Shown one piece after another: positions 37,201 to 44,749 of a stretch of DNA of 59,894 nt. Origin of the DNA: an uncultured Prevotellaceae bacterium (GTDB lineage Bacteria; Bacteroidota; Bacteroidia; Bacteroidales; Bacteroidaceae); contig CACWSX010000012.1 of NCBI GenBank assembly GCA_902763615.1, positions 1 through 59,894 of the forward strand. Reading direction: 5' to 3'. Position 1 is the stretch's first letter. Each line of letters begins with the position of its first letter. Both the position numbers and the translations under genes were made by a program. The notes under the pieces are model-generated. The model did no database searches. It worked only from the letters and a program-made list of their open reading frames with translations, and was not told the origin of the DNA.

Positions 37201-38126
37201 ACCCAGAGGTTGTTCTGATTATCCTCAAACAAGGCCCATATATTCGATGTGCTCAGGTCGAACGTCGCACTCTGGTAGTCGTATTTTCTGAGTTTGTGCT
37301 CACCACGCGGTATCCAGCACAGACCTCTGCCTATAGTACCAACAAACAGGTTGTCGTGGCGATCGGTGATAGCTGTACGGAAGAACTGTTCATTACCGCC
37401 AATCTCCGACATGTCGAAATAGTGGTCGTACATCTGCCCGTCGCGATAATAGAGCAGTCCGTGGATACAGGCCATCAACACACCGCCTTCGTATTCTGCA
37501 AAACTCGTGACCGTGCCATAAGGCGACTCAAACGACTGAATCTTTCCTGTAGGCACACGGCGTTCAATACTGCTGCCATGGCCTGCTTTCCAGAAAGCCC
37601 CCTCACTGTCGAGGAAGATATGGCTATAATAGTCTTTATCAATTTGGGCATAACCCTCCAGCTTCTCCGATTTCAGCGTTTTGATATTCAAACGGTAGAG
37701 CCCATAGCCAGCGGTGCCTACCAATAGATGCTCCTCGTCCTCCTGCACCATATCATTTATTCGTGGCAGGGCCTTGGCCCCCTCCAGCCTGACATGTTCA
37801 AACTGGTCTTTATCACGATTGTAAAGATCCAGTCCCATCTGAGTTCCCACCCAAAGGTTATCTTGAGAGTCTGAGAAGAGAAACGAAACGATATTGCTGC
37901 TGATGGAATAGGATTGGGCACTCTCGTGCAGATAGTTGGTGAAACGGTAACCATCATATTTATTCAGCCCATATTCTGTACCAACCCAGATATAACCAGT
38001 CTTGTCCTGACAGATAGCCAGCACACGGTTGCTCGACAGTTTATCGGAGGTAAAGAACTGTTGCGTCTGGCCCATAGTAATGAGACAGAACATGAAACAG
38101 AGGGTCAGCAGAAACGATTTCTTCAT
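34269..38126 (-). CDS. Hybrid two-component system regulator (HTCS)
   Basis: One-protein sensor, kinase and transcription factor, 1285 residues from the ATG at 38126, which starts a signal peptide (MKKSFLLTLCFMFCLITMGQ). In order: a periplasmic 14-repeat-type beta-propeller (about 20-640, repeats like GYIWVGTEYGLNKYDG and NLWVGTQMGLDLYN); a Y_Y_Y domain (640-735); one membrane helix (744-766); HisKA with phospho-acceptor His785 (NATHDIRSPLTLIM); HATPase (NAFKYT, GTGIGLNLCK); a receiver with Asp1078 (VVSDVMMPEMDG); and an AraC-type HTH at the C-terminus. HTCS proteins sense a specific oligosaccharide and activate the neighbouring PUL. It probably controls the susCD genes that follow it. All catalytic marks look intact. 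Confidence 0.95.
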   Translation of the reverse strand: MKKSFLLTLCFMFCLITMGQTQQFFTSDKLSSNRVLAICQDKTGYIWVGTEYGLNKYDGYRFTNYLHESAQSYSISSNIVSFLFSDSQDNLWVGTQMGLDLYNRDKDQFEHVRLEGAKALPRINDMVQEDEEHLLVGTAGYGLYRLNIKTLKSEKLEGYAQIDKDYYSHIFLDSEGAFWKAGHGSSIERRVPTGKIQSFESPYGTVTSFAEYEGGVLMACIHGLLYYRDGQMYDHYFDMSEIGGNEQFFRTAITDRHDNLFVGTIGRGLCWIPRGEHKLRKYDYQSATFDLSTSNIWALFEDNQNNLWVGCQNRGLLMLPQQEPLFRSWKFADLHMATGGTLTSVCEGDNGIVWCAVQNNGIFGMDGKGRVIAHPTSPEGTYLVYRDKTGSYWIGTNGALYAYTPLTGASQKKASFSNGFINAMTDDGKGHLIFSLFGEGICCYDIATGELKKYSMRAEESPKGRLHNDWVAHLYCDSRGKIWICTASGINCYDPVEDHFHPYGWDVLLDYNAVQTVCETRDHHFLIGTITGLYLYDSKKKEAVPYEGAEVLSNKVVGAIVEDRSGDLWCSTTMGIWQYKRDDKKFVGYLHGNGLASREYVNGVMMHTAGDRIWFGFSDGLTSFVPDDLRHYRPSQEKVQLTGLYVGGTPVTGSDRFVLSYIDNTFTMEFSLLNYSNAENVIYEYRLNGAKDWTRTATGDNVVSFHHLQPGSYAMEVRAYDNGVYTEPQVYHIIVRAPWYQSSWAYLLYCALAAAIIGFIVWFYLRKRSQQLDEDKMKFLINATHDIRSPLTLIMSPLHKLLRKNLGDDVKEELKTIEHNASRIQNLVNQILDIRKIDKQQMKIHSQETDIVQYVGNILKSYEYTANERGLSLTYAPAVDRLDVWIDRNQFDKVIDNLMSNAFKYTYDGGAIEVRIDQTDHYTAELKVIDNGMGIKGDVNKIFERFYQGSTSHSLHIEGTGIGLNLCKMIVSMHHGTITAENRTDSSGCIFTVSLPLGNSHFTKEELEVIDPIEKSSRTKPQTNHRILVVDDDVEIGRYITQELGSYYHVTAVTGAREALRCLFGAERDKQFDLVVSDVMMPEMDGFTFLRMVKTNMNISHVPVVMLTSKADVANRLEGLEKGADAYLAKPFDMDELHVVINNLISKSLHLKGKFSGAQQQKEKVVEKEVKGNDELLMERIMKAVNTHLSDSDFNVDMLTREVGISRAQLHRKMKELTGLPVSEFIRNIRLEQAVRLLKEQKINVTQVAYSVGFSNVAHFSTVFRKQFGVSPSEYIEQHNSAETN

Positions 38127-38149
38127 TGTTGTCAGTATTGATTCGGCTG

Positions 38150-38157
38150 CAAAGATA
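38150..38157 (-). promoter_or_regulatory. -7 promoter box of the HTCS gene
   Basis: The minus strand reads TATCTTTG followed by CAG, an exact common form of the -7 element, 23 bases before the ATG at 38126. This also supports 38126 as the start, because the longer frame from 38168 would begin upstream of the promoter. Confidence 0.65.
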
Positions 38158-38224
38158 GGAAGATTCATCGAAACCGATTATCGGTCTCGTTCTAATATGT
38201 TTTCTATTTGTTTCATCGTTTGTC

Positions 38225-38872
38225 TCAGAGGTAGAAAATTCCTTCTGGGCCCATGTTAAAGAGCAGATCGAGAATGGAAAGATTAAGCAGAAAGCCGTGC
38301 TTCTGTTGATAGACCTGATAATAAGGCTTTGGCTCGAAATCGGGGTCAGGCTGCGGATGTTTTGGATTGATGGCCTCACGAAAATCGTGAATCATGGGGA
38401 CTGGCACCGTGATAGAAGCATCGCGGAGATCATGGTGCCTGTCCCCATGATTTGCGAAAGCGCTAGTATACCCGACCTTCGGCTGGATATCCAGCAGTTC
38501 ACACATCTTCTCACGAATGGCCTCATTGAAATCGAAGAGATAATCCCATCGATGCTCGAAAAAGGGGCGGATGTCGTCTTGATAATATTCGAAGAAGGGT
38601 GACTCACCGTATGCACTCACCAATGCATTCCAATGCAGATGACGCCAATTGCCATGGTCACTGATGCGGATATCTCTAATCTGTTGTGACGCACCACGCT
38701 CTATGGGAACAGTCAGTGCCTGAATACCTTGCGTGGTAGCTATCAAACAACGGTTACGATAAGTCTGTTTCAGGAAACTTTCCCACTGCTCTATCTCCAC
38801 CGTCTCATGGCGATACAGTTTCTGGTACCATTGAATGGGTCCGAAATATGTGGTGCTGAGTAAAGCTTTCAT
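38225..38872 (-). CDS. WbqC-family protein
   Basis: Cytoplasmic protein of 215 residues. The N-terminal YFGPIQWYQKL with the later RNRCLIATTQGIQALTVPI and ISDHGNWRHLHWNALVSAY match the WbqC-like family. Some WbqC homologues are linked to polysaccharide or glycan biosynthesis, but the biochemical reaction is not well settled; a role here is unknown. Its ATG overlaps the stop of the degenerate S26 protein by one base (TAATG), so translation is probably coupled. It ends the leftward run lepB, S26-like, WbqC. Confidence 0.8.
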   Translation of the reverse strand: MKALLSTTYFGPIQWYQKLYRHETVEIEQWESFLKQTYRNRCLIATTQGIQALTVPIERGASQQIRDIRISDHGNWRHLHWNALVSAYGESPFFEYYQDDIRPFFEHRWDYLFDFNEAIREKMCELLDIQPKVGYTSAFANHGDRHHDLRDASITVPVPMIHDFREAINPKHPQPDPDFEPKPYYQVYQQKHGFLLNLSILDLLFNMGPEGIFYL

Positions 38873-39393
38873 TATGGTAAAAGCAGGACACGATCTTTCA
38901 TATAGCCTTTCCAGAAGGCAGCGGAAGGGTCATGATTATAGAGGATCAGACAAGCACGACCAATAATACGCTCTTCGGGGATAAAACCCAACTGATAACT
39001 ATCAACGGCATTGTTCTTTCCCAACGACTCCACCCAATAGTAGTTCTGACCGGCACAGTTCACCACGCCTGGAACGATGTGATTGAAGATCGTATCCCCT
39101 GGTACGCCTGCGCACCGACAAATCAGCACCTCTCCCAAAGAATCTTCGAACGCAATGAAATCACCCTTTCTGACTTCCTGTCGACAGATACGCCCATAAT
39201 CAAAGAGGCTTCCCTTCTCTCCCGTGCGCAGACCGTAGCTCCAACGGTTGACGACCACATGATCTCCTGCCTGGAATATCGGTTCAAGACCTTTGCCATC
39301 GACAGTACAAACCGTCATCACCAATGCCCGGAACGCCAGCATCACCACAAAGGCAATAGCCAATGCCATAAAGAACTTCAGGGAGCTACGCAT
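38872..39393 (-). CDS. S26 signal-peptidase-like protein lacking catalytic residues
   Basis: Membrane-anchored protein of 173 residues with one N-terminal helix (about 5-28) and the signal peptidase I fold. Where an active enzyme has the catalytic Ser of the SMEP box, this protein has Gly35 (VDGKGLEPIFQAGD). Where the catalytic Lys should stand in the KRxxGxPGD box it has Cys92 (ICRCAGVPGD). The structural marks around both boxes are kept. It is therefore probably a non-peptidase partner or chaperone rather than a second signal peptidase. A GTG three codons upstream is in frame but lies in heptamer-like repeats; the ATG at 39393 is preferred. It is directly downstream of lepB and overlaps the WbqC start. 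Confidence 0.75.
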   Translation of the reverse strand: MRSSLKFFMALAIAFVVMLAFRALVMTVCTVDGKGLEPIFQAGDHVVVNRWSYGLRTGEKGSLFDYGRICRQEVRKGDFIAFEDSLGEVLICRCAGVPGDTIFNHIVPGVVNCAGQNYYWVESLGKNNAVDSYQLGFIPEERIIGRACLILYNHDPSAAFWKGYMKDRVLLLP

Positions 39394-39426
39394 TTTTCTC
39401 ACCTCTTACCTCTCGCCACTCACCTC
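39393..39426. repeat. Heptamer-like array between lepB and its paralogue
   Basis: The gap of about 33 bases is mostly built of 7-base units on the minus strand: AGGTGAG, TGGCGAG, AGGTAAG and AGGTGAG. The repeat touches the start region of the S26-like gene. Confidence 0.5.
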
Positions 39427-40853
39427 TATTTAATATTATCCACAAATCTAAAGAGTCTGCTCCAACGGATGCCGCTAAATCCATGCCTGTCAGGATCGCT
39501 GCTCCACCAGATGAAGATCGGTTTACCCACAATATGATCCTCAGGAACAAAGCCCCAATAGCGGGAATCAAGCGAGTTATGGCGGTTGTCACCCATCATC
39601 CAATAATAGTCCATCTTAAAGGTGTATTTCGTAGCCACTTCACCATTAATGAAGATTTTACCATCCTTCACCATCAGATCATTACCTTCATAAGTACGGA
39701 TGGGGCGCTCATAAATAGCGATATTATCGAGCGTCAAATCAATAGATTCACCCTTCTTCGGAATCCACACAGGTCCGTAGTTGTCACGTGTCCAATGCAT
39801 ATTACCATTCAGCGGGTAGATATCCCACTCTTCAGTTTCACGATTCAGCTCAATACTCTCAGCATATCCCTGTTTCTTCAATTCTGCTACTGCCAACTTT
39901 GTCAATGGCATATATCCAAGCGTATTCAGGCTCATCAAGTCTTCCATCGTGATACCCAGTTCTTTCATCAATTCATCAGGCAGACGCTGTTTCAGCTTCA
40001 CGTGATAAGTGTACTGCACATTGTCTGGTTCCTTGTTAGCCTTGCCATCGAGATATATAATACGGTCCTTGATTTGCAACGTCTGTCCGGGCAGACCCAC
40101 ACAACGCTTCACATAGTTCTCTCGACGGTCAGCAGGACGAGTGATGATATCGCCAAACTCAGCATAGTTCTCGCTGATATACTGTCGGCCACCCTGATAA
40201 ATGGTTTCGAAATATTTCCGACGCACATCATAGTCGAGTGAATCAGGATTGGGGCGCTGCGGATAGAGACGATAGCCGATGTCATAGCTTAGCCGGTAGA
40301 AGTCCTGAGCTTGATACTGCGGTGCCGAGCAAAGGGTATCACCAGCAGGATAGTTGAACACCACGATGTCGTTGAGCTTCACGTTACCAAAGCCCTTCAC
40401 CCTACGGTAATCCCACTGTGGCCACTCTATATAGCTCTTTGTCTCTATCACGGGCAGTGTATGCTGCGTCAGCGGCATCGTCAATGGTGTCTGGGGAATA
40501 CGGGGTCCGTAGCTCACTTTCGACACAAAAAGATAGTCGCCCGTCAACAGTGATTTCTCCAACGAACTCGATGGAATCACGTAATTCTGGAAAAAGAACT
40601 GATTGATAAAGTAGACGGCCACAAGGGCAAACACGAGGGCATCGACCCACGACATAACCCACTTCACTGGGCCTTCTTCCTCTTTCCACCACTGCCACTT
40701 GATCTTCTTGGTGATATAAACATCATAGATAAACGGGATGACCAGCAGGCCCCACCAAGACTTCACCCAATACAAGAACAACAGATAAAGCACAAGCACG
40801 ATGATGAACTTGGCCCACTGCTTTTTCATATTCAATTCTTTCTTTTTTACCAT
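39426..40853 (-). CDS. lepB: Signal peptidase I
   Basis: Inner-membrane protease that cleaves signal peptides from exported proteins. The long Bacteroidota form is 475 residues from the chosen start; an upstream ATG at 40898 and a downstream one at 40829 are possible. Two N-terminal membrane segments (about 15-45 and 66-86) precede the catalytic part. The nucleophile Ser97 is in IPSSSLEKSLLTGD, and the general base Lys249 is in NYVKRCVGLPG. The C-terminal MMGDNRHNSLDSRYWGFVPEDHIVGK block is also standard. Both residues lost in the downstream paralogue are present, so this is the working enzyme. It follows dapB with a short gap in the same direction. Confidence 0.92.
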   Translation of the reverse strand: MVKKKELNMKKQWAKFIIVLVLYLLFLYWVKSWWGLLVIPFIYDVYITKKIKWQWWKEEEGPVKWVMSWVDALVFALVAVYFINQFFFQNYVIPSSSLEKSLLTGDYLFVSKVSYGPRIPQTPLTMPLTQHTLPVIETKSYIEWPQWDYRRVKGFGNVKLNDIVVFNYPAGDTLCSAPQYQAQDFYRLSYDIGYRLYPQRPNPDSLDYDVRRKYFETIYQGGRQYISENYAEFGDIITRPADRRENYVKRCVGLPGQTLQIKDRIIYLDGKANKEPDNVQYTYHVKLKQRLPDELMKELGITMEDLMSLNTLGYMPLTKLAVAELKKQGYAESIELNRETEEWDIYPLNGNMHWTRDNYGPVWIPKKGESIDLTLDNIAIYERPIRTYEGNDLMVKDGKIFINGEVATKYTFKMDYYWMMGDNRHNSLDSRYWGFVPEDHIVGKPIFIWWSSDPDRHGFSGIRWSRLFRFVDNIK

Positions 40854-40946
40854 TGCTTTTTCTGTTTGATTCACGTTGGTTCGACGCTCACAAGCCATAG
40901 GATAGTTGCGATGATGGCCTGGATTTAACGATTCTTTTCCCTGTTT

Positions 40947-41660
40947 TTAGAATTTAAACATATCCGAGATTGTGAGCAGCCCCTGATGCTCCTTCGTGTA
41001 CTCCGCTGCCAACACAGCCCCAAGGGCAAAGCCCTTCCGAGAGTGTGCATCGTGGGTGATGGTAATCAAATCGGCATCCGAATCATAGCGGATTGTATGG
41101 ATACCTGGCACCTCACCACGACGGATATGATCCACCCGCAGATACTTCTTGTCCGTCGTATCCTCCTTCCAGGCTTCCTTGCGGTCTATATTTTCCACAA
41201 TCTCCTCAGCCAGGGTGATGGCCGTACCGCTGGGATGGTCGAGTTTATGCACATGATGCGTCTCTTCCATCTCCACATCATACTGCGGGAATTGGTTCAT
41301 AATCTTGGCCAGATAACGATTCACAGCCGAGAAAATGGCCACACCGATACTGAAGTTCGAAGCCCAGAAGAGGGTCTTACCTTCACTGCAGGCTTTACGC
41401 ACTTCGTCGCCATGCTCTGCCATCCAGCCTGTCGAGCCAGAAACCACCTTCACACCCTTTGCCCAAGCTTTCAGATAATTACCATAGGCAGCCTGTGGGG
41501 CGGTAAACTCAATGGCCACATCGGCCGATGCAAACTCAGGACTATCAAAATCCTGCTGATTATCAATGTCTATGATACTCACGATTTCATGACCACGGTC
41601 GATAGCAATCTGTTCAATCATCTTGCCCATCTTTCCGTAGCCGATTAAAGCTATCTTCAT
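40947..41660 (-). CDS. dapB: 4-hydroxy-tetrahydrodipicolinate reductase
   Basis: Lysine and meso-diaminopimelate pathway enzyme that reduces 4-hydroxy-tetrahydrodipicolinate with NAD(P)H in the cytoplasm. The 237-residue protein has an N-terminal Rossmann loop (GYGKMGKMIEQ) and the substrate loop EETHHVHKLDHPSGTA with the catalytic His and Lys. It is slightly shorter than E. coli DapB, as usual for Bacteroidota. A well-spaced promoter lies upstream (41684-41715), and lepB follows it. DapB product feeds peptidoglycan and lysine. Confidence 0.93.
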   Translation of the reverse strand: MKIALIGYGKMGKMIEQIAIDRGHEIVSIIDIDNQQDFDSPEFASADVAIEFTAPQAAYGNYLKAWAKGVKVVSGSTGWMAEHGDEVRKACSEGKTLFWASNFSIGVAIFSAVNRYLAKIMNQFPQYDVEMEETHHVHKLDHPSGTAITLAEEIVENIDRKEAWKEDTTDKKYLRVDHIRRGEVPGIHTIRYDSDADLITITHDAHSRKGFALGAVLAAEYTKEHQGLLTISDMFKF

Positions 41661-41683
41661 ATTTAATTCGAATTAAAACGCTG

Positions 41684-41715
41684 CAAAGATACTAATAAGT
41701 GAACAAAAAACCAAA
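41684..41715 (-). promoter_or_regulatory. Promoter of the dapB-lepB run
   Basis: On the minus strand a -33-like TTTG (41712-41715) and a -7 TATCTTTG (41684-41691) are 20 bases apart, the expected spacing. The dapB ATG is 23 bases downstream. Confidence 0.7.
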
Positions 41716-41722
41716 TTTTTAA

Positions 41723-42130
41723 TCAAAAAAGATAGGGAGCAAAGGCGCGATCATAGTCCTCACTGCCGGAGAGCCTGCCATCTACAATGCACACCAGTTC
41801 CACATTGGCACGGAAACAGAGTTTCTCGTCAGCGGCCCTATACAAATCATGATGGAACACATATTTGATGCCTTCCTTGGTCAAAGCTAGTCGCGACACA
41901 AACTCATCGTCAGGCCGTAAAGGGGTCTTAAACTGCATCGACATGCGAGCCACAACGGCATCCACGCCCTTCTCATGCATCTCTGCGAAACTCAGGCCGC
42001 ACTGCTTCAAAAACAAATGACGAGTATGCTCACAATAGTGCAGGTAGTTGGCATTGTTTACAATGCCTTCAATGTCGCACTCATAGTCGCGCACCTGCAT
42101 CTGGGTCTCAAAAATATACTTTGTACTCAT
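41723..42130 (-). CDS. Acyl-CoA thioesterase (4HBT/YbgC-FadM type)
   Basis: Small cytoplasmic hotdog-fold thioesterase of 135 residues. The catalytic region is DYECDIEGIVNNANYLHYCEHTRH, with the Asp and the following NxANYLxY typical of the 4-hydroxybenzoyl-CoA thioesterase family. It should hydrolyse an acyl-CoA or acyl-ACP; the acyl group cannot be predicted. It reads in the same direction as dprA upstream but has its own -7 box only 8 bases before its ATG. Short heptamer repeats (GTGAATA) lie in the gap. Confidence 0.85.
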   Translation of the reverse strand: MSTKYIFETQMQVRDYECDIEGIVNNANYLHYCEHTRHLFLKQCGLSFAEMHEKGVDAVVARMSMQFKTPLRPDDEFVSRLALTKEGIKYVFHHDLYRAADEKLCFRANVELVCIVDGRLSGSEDYDRAFAPYLF

Positions 42131-42138
42131 AACGGGTG

Positions 42139-42146
42139 CAAAGGTA
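42139..42146 (-). promoter_or_regulatory. -7 promoter box of the thioesterase
   Basis: The minus strand reads TACCTTTG, matching TAnnTTTG, with 8 bases to the ATG at 42130. Confidence 0.6.
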
Positions 42147-42163
42147 CGAAAAAGAAATGAAGA

Positions 42164-42184
42164 ACGAATAGTGAATAGTGAATA
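42164..42184. repeat. GTGAATA heptamer repeat
   Basis: Units ACGAATA, GTGAATA and GTGAATA follow one another between dprA and the thioesterase. It is a variant of the 7-base repeats seen elsewhere in this window. Confidence 0.6.
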
Positions 42185-42186
42185 AT

Positions 42187-43311
42187 TTACATCAGCAAGT
42201 GATACATGCCACCTGCAAGAGGCTTGATGACACCTTTCATCTCCAACTGGAAGAGCAAGGCAGTCAACTGTCCGATAGGGATACCGGTTTTTACACTGAG
42301 GATGTTCAGTTGCAGATCATTGGTCTGCTGCAACAGACTGACGATTTTAGTTTCCTCTGACGTAAGATCAGGGAAGAGATTTCTCTCGATTCCATCAGAT
42401 AAAATCTGCTGTCGCAGTGCATCATCCTGCCATCCCATTGCCTTGACAAAATCCTCGGCACAGGTAATCAGCCCCGCCCCATTGTCGCGTATCAGATGGT
42501 TGCAACCCTCACTATAGGTCATGCCGACAGCACCGGGAAAGGCAAACACGGCACGATCGTAACTTTGGGCAATTTCTGCCGTGATAAGTCCCCCACCTTT
42601 GGCGGCACTCTCCACCACAATACAGGCGTCCGACATACCTGCCACAATACGATTGCGACGTACGAAATTTTGCTTGTCGGCATTCGTCTGACTCATAAAT
42701 TCCGTTAGCAGACCACCGTGATTCAACATCTTGACAGCTATTTCGCGATGGTGATAGGGATAAATCTGGTCCAGACCATGCGCCAACACCGCCACCGTCT
42801 CGTAGCCATCGTCCAAAGCTTCCTTATGGGCACAGATATCCACACCATAGGCCAAGCCGCTGACCACGAGCACCTGCGGACACATCTGTCGGAGGTCGAG
42901 CACAAATCTGTGAATCAGATCCTTGCCATATTGTGTACATTGACGGGTTCCCACAATATTCACGACCTTCGACTGGTTCAGGTCAGCATTGCCTCGATAA
43001 TAAATGACAATAGGGGCATCAGCGCACTCAGTGAGCCGTTGGGGATAATCATCGTCTAATGGCGTCATGGCCCGGATCTGGTGCTCTTGCATGAATTTCT
43101 GTTCAAAATCTGCCCGTTTCATCGCTTCAGTCCAGTCTTTCAAAGCTTCAACAAGACGGGGCGAACAAGCCTCAACCAAATCACCAATATCGTTCCGATG
43201 TTCATAGATTTGTTGGGCACTACCAACGGCCTTATACAGTTCTAATGCCTGCTGAAAATTAAAGTTTGTCAAGCGTGTCAACGCCATCGCATAGAAAAGT
43301 TCCTCATTCAT
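42187..43311 (-). CDS. dprA: DNA-processing protein DprA (DNA-protecting protein)
   Basis: Cytoplasmic protein of 374 residues that binds single-stranded DNA and loads RecA in natural transformation; it also protects incoming DNA. The Rossmann-like core is seen as VVNIVGTRQCTQYG, VVSGLAYGVDICAHKEAL, VAVLAHGLDQIYP and NRIVAGMSDACIVVESAAKGGGLITAEIA. An N-terminal SAM-like part and a C-terminal winged-helix-like part (LSVKTGIPIGQLTALLFQLEMKGVI) complete the usual layout. It starts 27 bases after the DUF2851 stop and probably shares its transcript. Other competence genes are not visible in the window. Confidence 0.93.
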   Translation of the reverse strand: MNEELFYAMALTRLTNFNFQQALELYKAVGSAQQIYEHRNDIGDLVEACSPRLVEALKDWTEAMKRADFEQKFMQEHQIRAMTPLDDDYPQRLTECADAPIVIYYRGNADLNQSKVVNIVGTRQCTQYGKDLIHRFVLDLRQMCPQVLVVSGLAYGVDICAHKEALDDGYETVAVLAHGLDQIYPYHHREIAVKMLNHGGLLTEFMSQTNADKQNFVRRNRIVAGMSDACIVVESAAKGGGLITAEIAQSYDRAVFAFPGAVGMTYSEGCNHLIRDNGAGLITCAEDFVKAMGWQDDALRQQILSDGIERNLFPDLTSEETKIVSLLQQTNDLQLNILSVKTGIPIGQLTALLFQLEMKGVIKPLAGGMYHLLM

Positions 43312-43338
43312 AATTATTAGTTTATAGTTTACAAAAAA

Positions 43339-44631
43339 TCATCTCTTTAAATACTCATAGCCAAAACGGCAGCGGAGACAATCACGCTTATCGCAATATT
43401 CTTTTCTCAACTGGATTAGTGCCTGCGAGTCACCGGCTGTCTCAACGGGCAGCCCCACCTGCAGCCACATACGCGTGATATAATTGTTCTCTGCCTTCAA
43501 CTGTTCCAAGAAGTCGAAAGCCCTGTCACACAACACCTCTTTGCCCTGATGCCTTCCCACAGCGAAAAGCATCGGCACAGCCGTGTTGATTATCAATAAG
43601 TTAAGAGAACCGTAAGAAAGGTGTTTCTCGTTTTTCGAACTCGTTGAACCGAAGGTGTAGTGCGTCTCCCAATACGGCGTGACATGTGAGCCGAAAAGGT
43701 GCTTCAACTGGTCGATGGTCTCACATTCCAGCAACTGGCTCAGTCCAGCTTTCTGCTGATAATAGAGACTTGCCAATTGAGATATGCGGATGTGTGGGAA
43801 ATTCTGGGGCCGCAGCCTGAGAAACCGCCACAGTTTAAAATCCATCGGTTTCATCGAGAATTTATGTGCCAGATAGAGGTATTCATTGCGAAGTTTAGCG
43901 AAGTAACCTTCATTGAGGGCCGTCTGTTGGTAATAGTCGGGCACAGCCTCCAATTCGAGCAATCCCGCCTGTCCCATAAAGATGGCTTCTATCTGGAAAA
44001 GGTCGTCACGGTGATGAGCTACCGCACTAAGAGGAACCACCCTCGCCCATTGTTCGAATACATCGCTGTTGATGCCAAAACCATAGTTGCGGGCGAGAGT
44101 CACGAAATAGGCATCCTCCCACGAGCCTCCACACAATTCAACACGATGGCGGATAGCCTCTGTCTTCTGTTCCAACCGCTCCGTCTGTAAGGCTGCCATC
44201 CAAGCATGTACCTTCAACTGCGTCAGTTCGGGAATCACCTTATAACAAGGAGGATAACTATCCGTTTTCAGTAGTTCCTCATAATGCTCGCTGACGTGCT
44301 GCGGTACATCGAGTTGCATCTGTGGCAGATACTCTCCCCGAGCATTCTGCACATCGGTATCCACCTCACCCACCACGTGTAGCACCACATTGTTATAACG
44401 TGGGTCACGGTCATGATGGTGCTGATACCAGTCACTCGACTTGTCGTGAATCTCGACATTGCCCACCCACAACGTTCTGCCGATATTCACCTTCGCATTA
44501 AAGAAATCAGGCCCTGCATTTCTGTTATGCAGACCAGGGTCTATCACTTCGACACGTTTACCGTCAGTCGTTTCCAGTTCCCTCAAAGGGAACAGTTTAT
44601 GCTTCCAAACATAATGAAGTAGTTGCTCCAT
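43339..44631 (-). CDS. DUF2851 family protein
   Basis: Conserved Bacteroidota protein of 430 residues without signal peptide or membrane helix. The family signature is at the N-terminus (LLHYVWKHKLFP, then DPGLHNRNAGPDFFNAKVNIG and GNVEIHDKSSDWYQHHHDRDPRYNNVVLHVV). The acidic and His-rich block DWYQHHHDRDPRYNNVVLHVV resembles a metal or nucleic-acid binding region. The C-terminus has four Cys/His-like positions (CDKRDCLRCRFGYEYLKR), including a Cys-x4-Cys-x2-Cys run that may bind a metal. The function of the family is unknown to me. It is first in a run with dprA, so a DNA-related role is possible. Confidence 0.85.
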   Translation of the reverse strand: MEQLLHYVWKHKLFPLRELETTDGKRVEVIDPGLHNRNAGPDFFNAKVNIGRTLWVGNVEIHDKSSDWYQHHHDRDPRYNNVVLHVVGEVDTDVQNARGEYLPQMQLDVPQHVSEHYEELLKTDSYPPCYKVIPELTQLKVHAWMAALQTERLEQKTEAIRHRVELCGGSWEDAYFVTLARNYGFGINSDVFEQWARVVPLSAVAHHRDDLFQIEAIFMGQAGLLELEAVPDYYQQTALNEGYFAKLRNEYLYLAHKFSMKPMDFKLWRFLRLRPQNFPHIRISQLASLYYQQKAGLSQLLECETIDQLKHLFGSHVTPYWETHYTFGSTSSKNEKHLSYGSLNLLIINTAVPMLFAVGRHQGKEVLCDRAFDFLEQLKAENNYITRMWLQVGLPVETAGDSQALIQLRKEYCDKRDCLRCRFGYEYLKR

Positions 44632-44658
44632 AGCATTCTATTTATTGGTTTCACACTG

Positions 44659-44690
44659 CAAATATAGGCAATTTCCCTGAAACCACCAAA
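44659..44690 (-). promoter_or_regulatory. Promoter of the DUF2851-dprA run
   Basis: A -33-like TTTG (44687-44690) and a -7 TATATTTG (44659-44666) on the minus strand are 20 bases apart and 27 bases upstream of the ATG. Confidence 0.7.
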
Positions 44691-44710
44691 TAATTCCGTA
44701 TATTTTCATT

Positions 44711-44744
44711 AAAAAAGGTGCAGAAGCATTGCACTTCTGCACCT
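44711..44744 (-). terminator. Terminator of the lemA-DUF2207 operon
   Basis: An 11-bp perfect stem (44716-44726 with 44734-44744) is followed on the minus strand by a run of six T. It lies just after the DUF2207 stop and upstream of the DUF2851 promoter, so it ends the leftward transcript. Confidence 0.85.
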
Positions 44745-44749
44745 GATTT

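Noticed and set aside
38872-39393. Active second signal peptidase
   Set aside because: Both catalytic positions are replaced (Gly for Ser, Cys for Lys).
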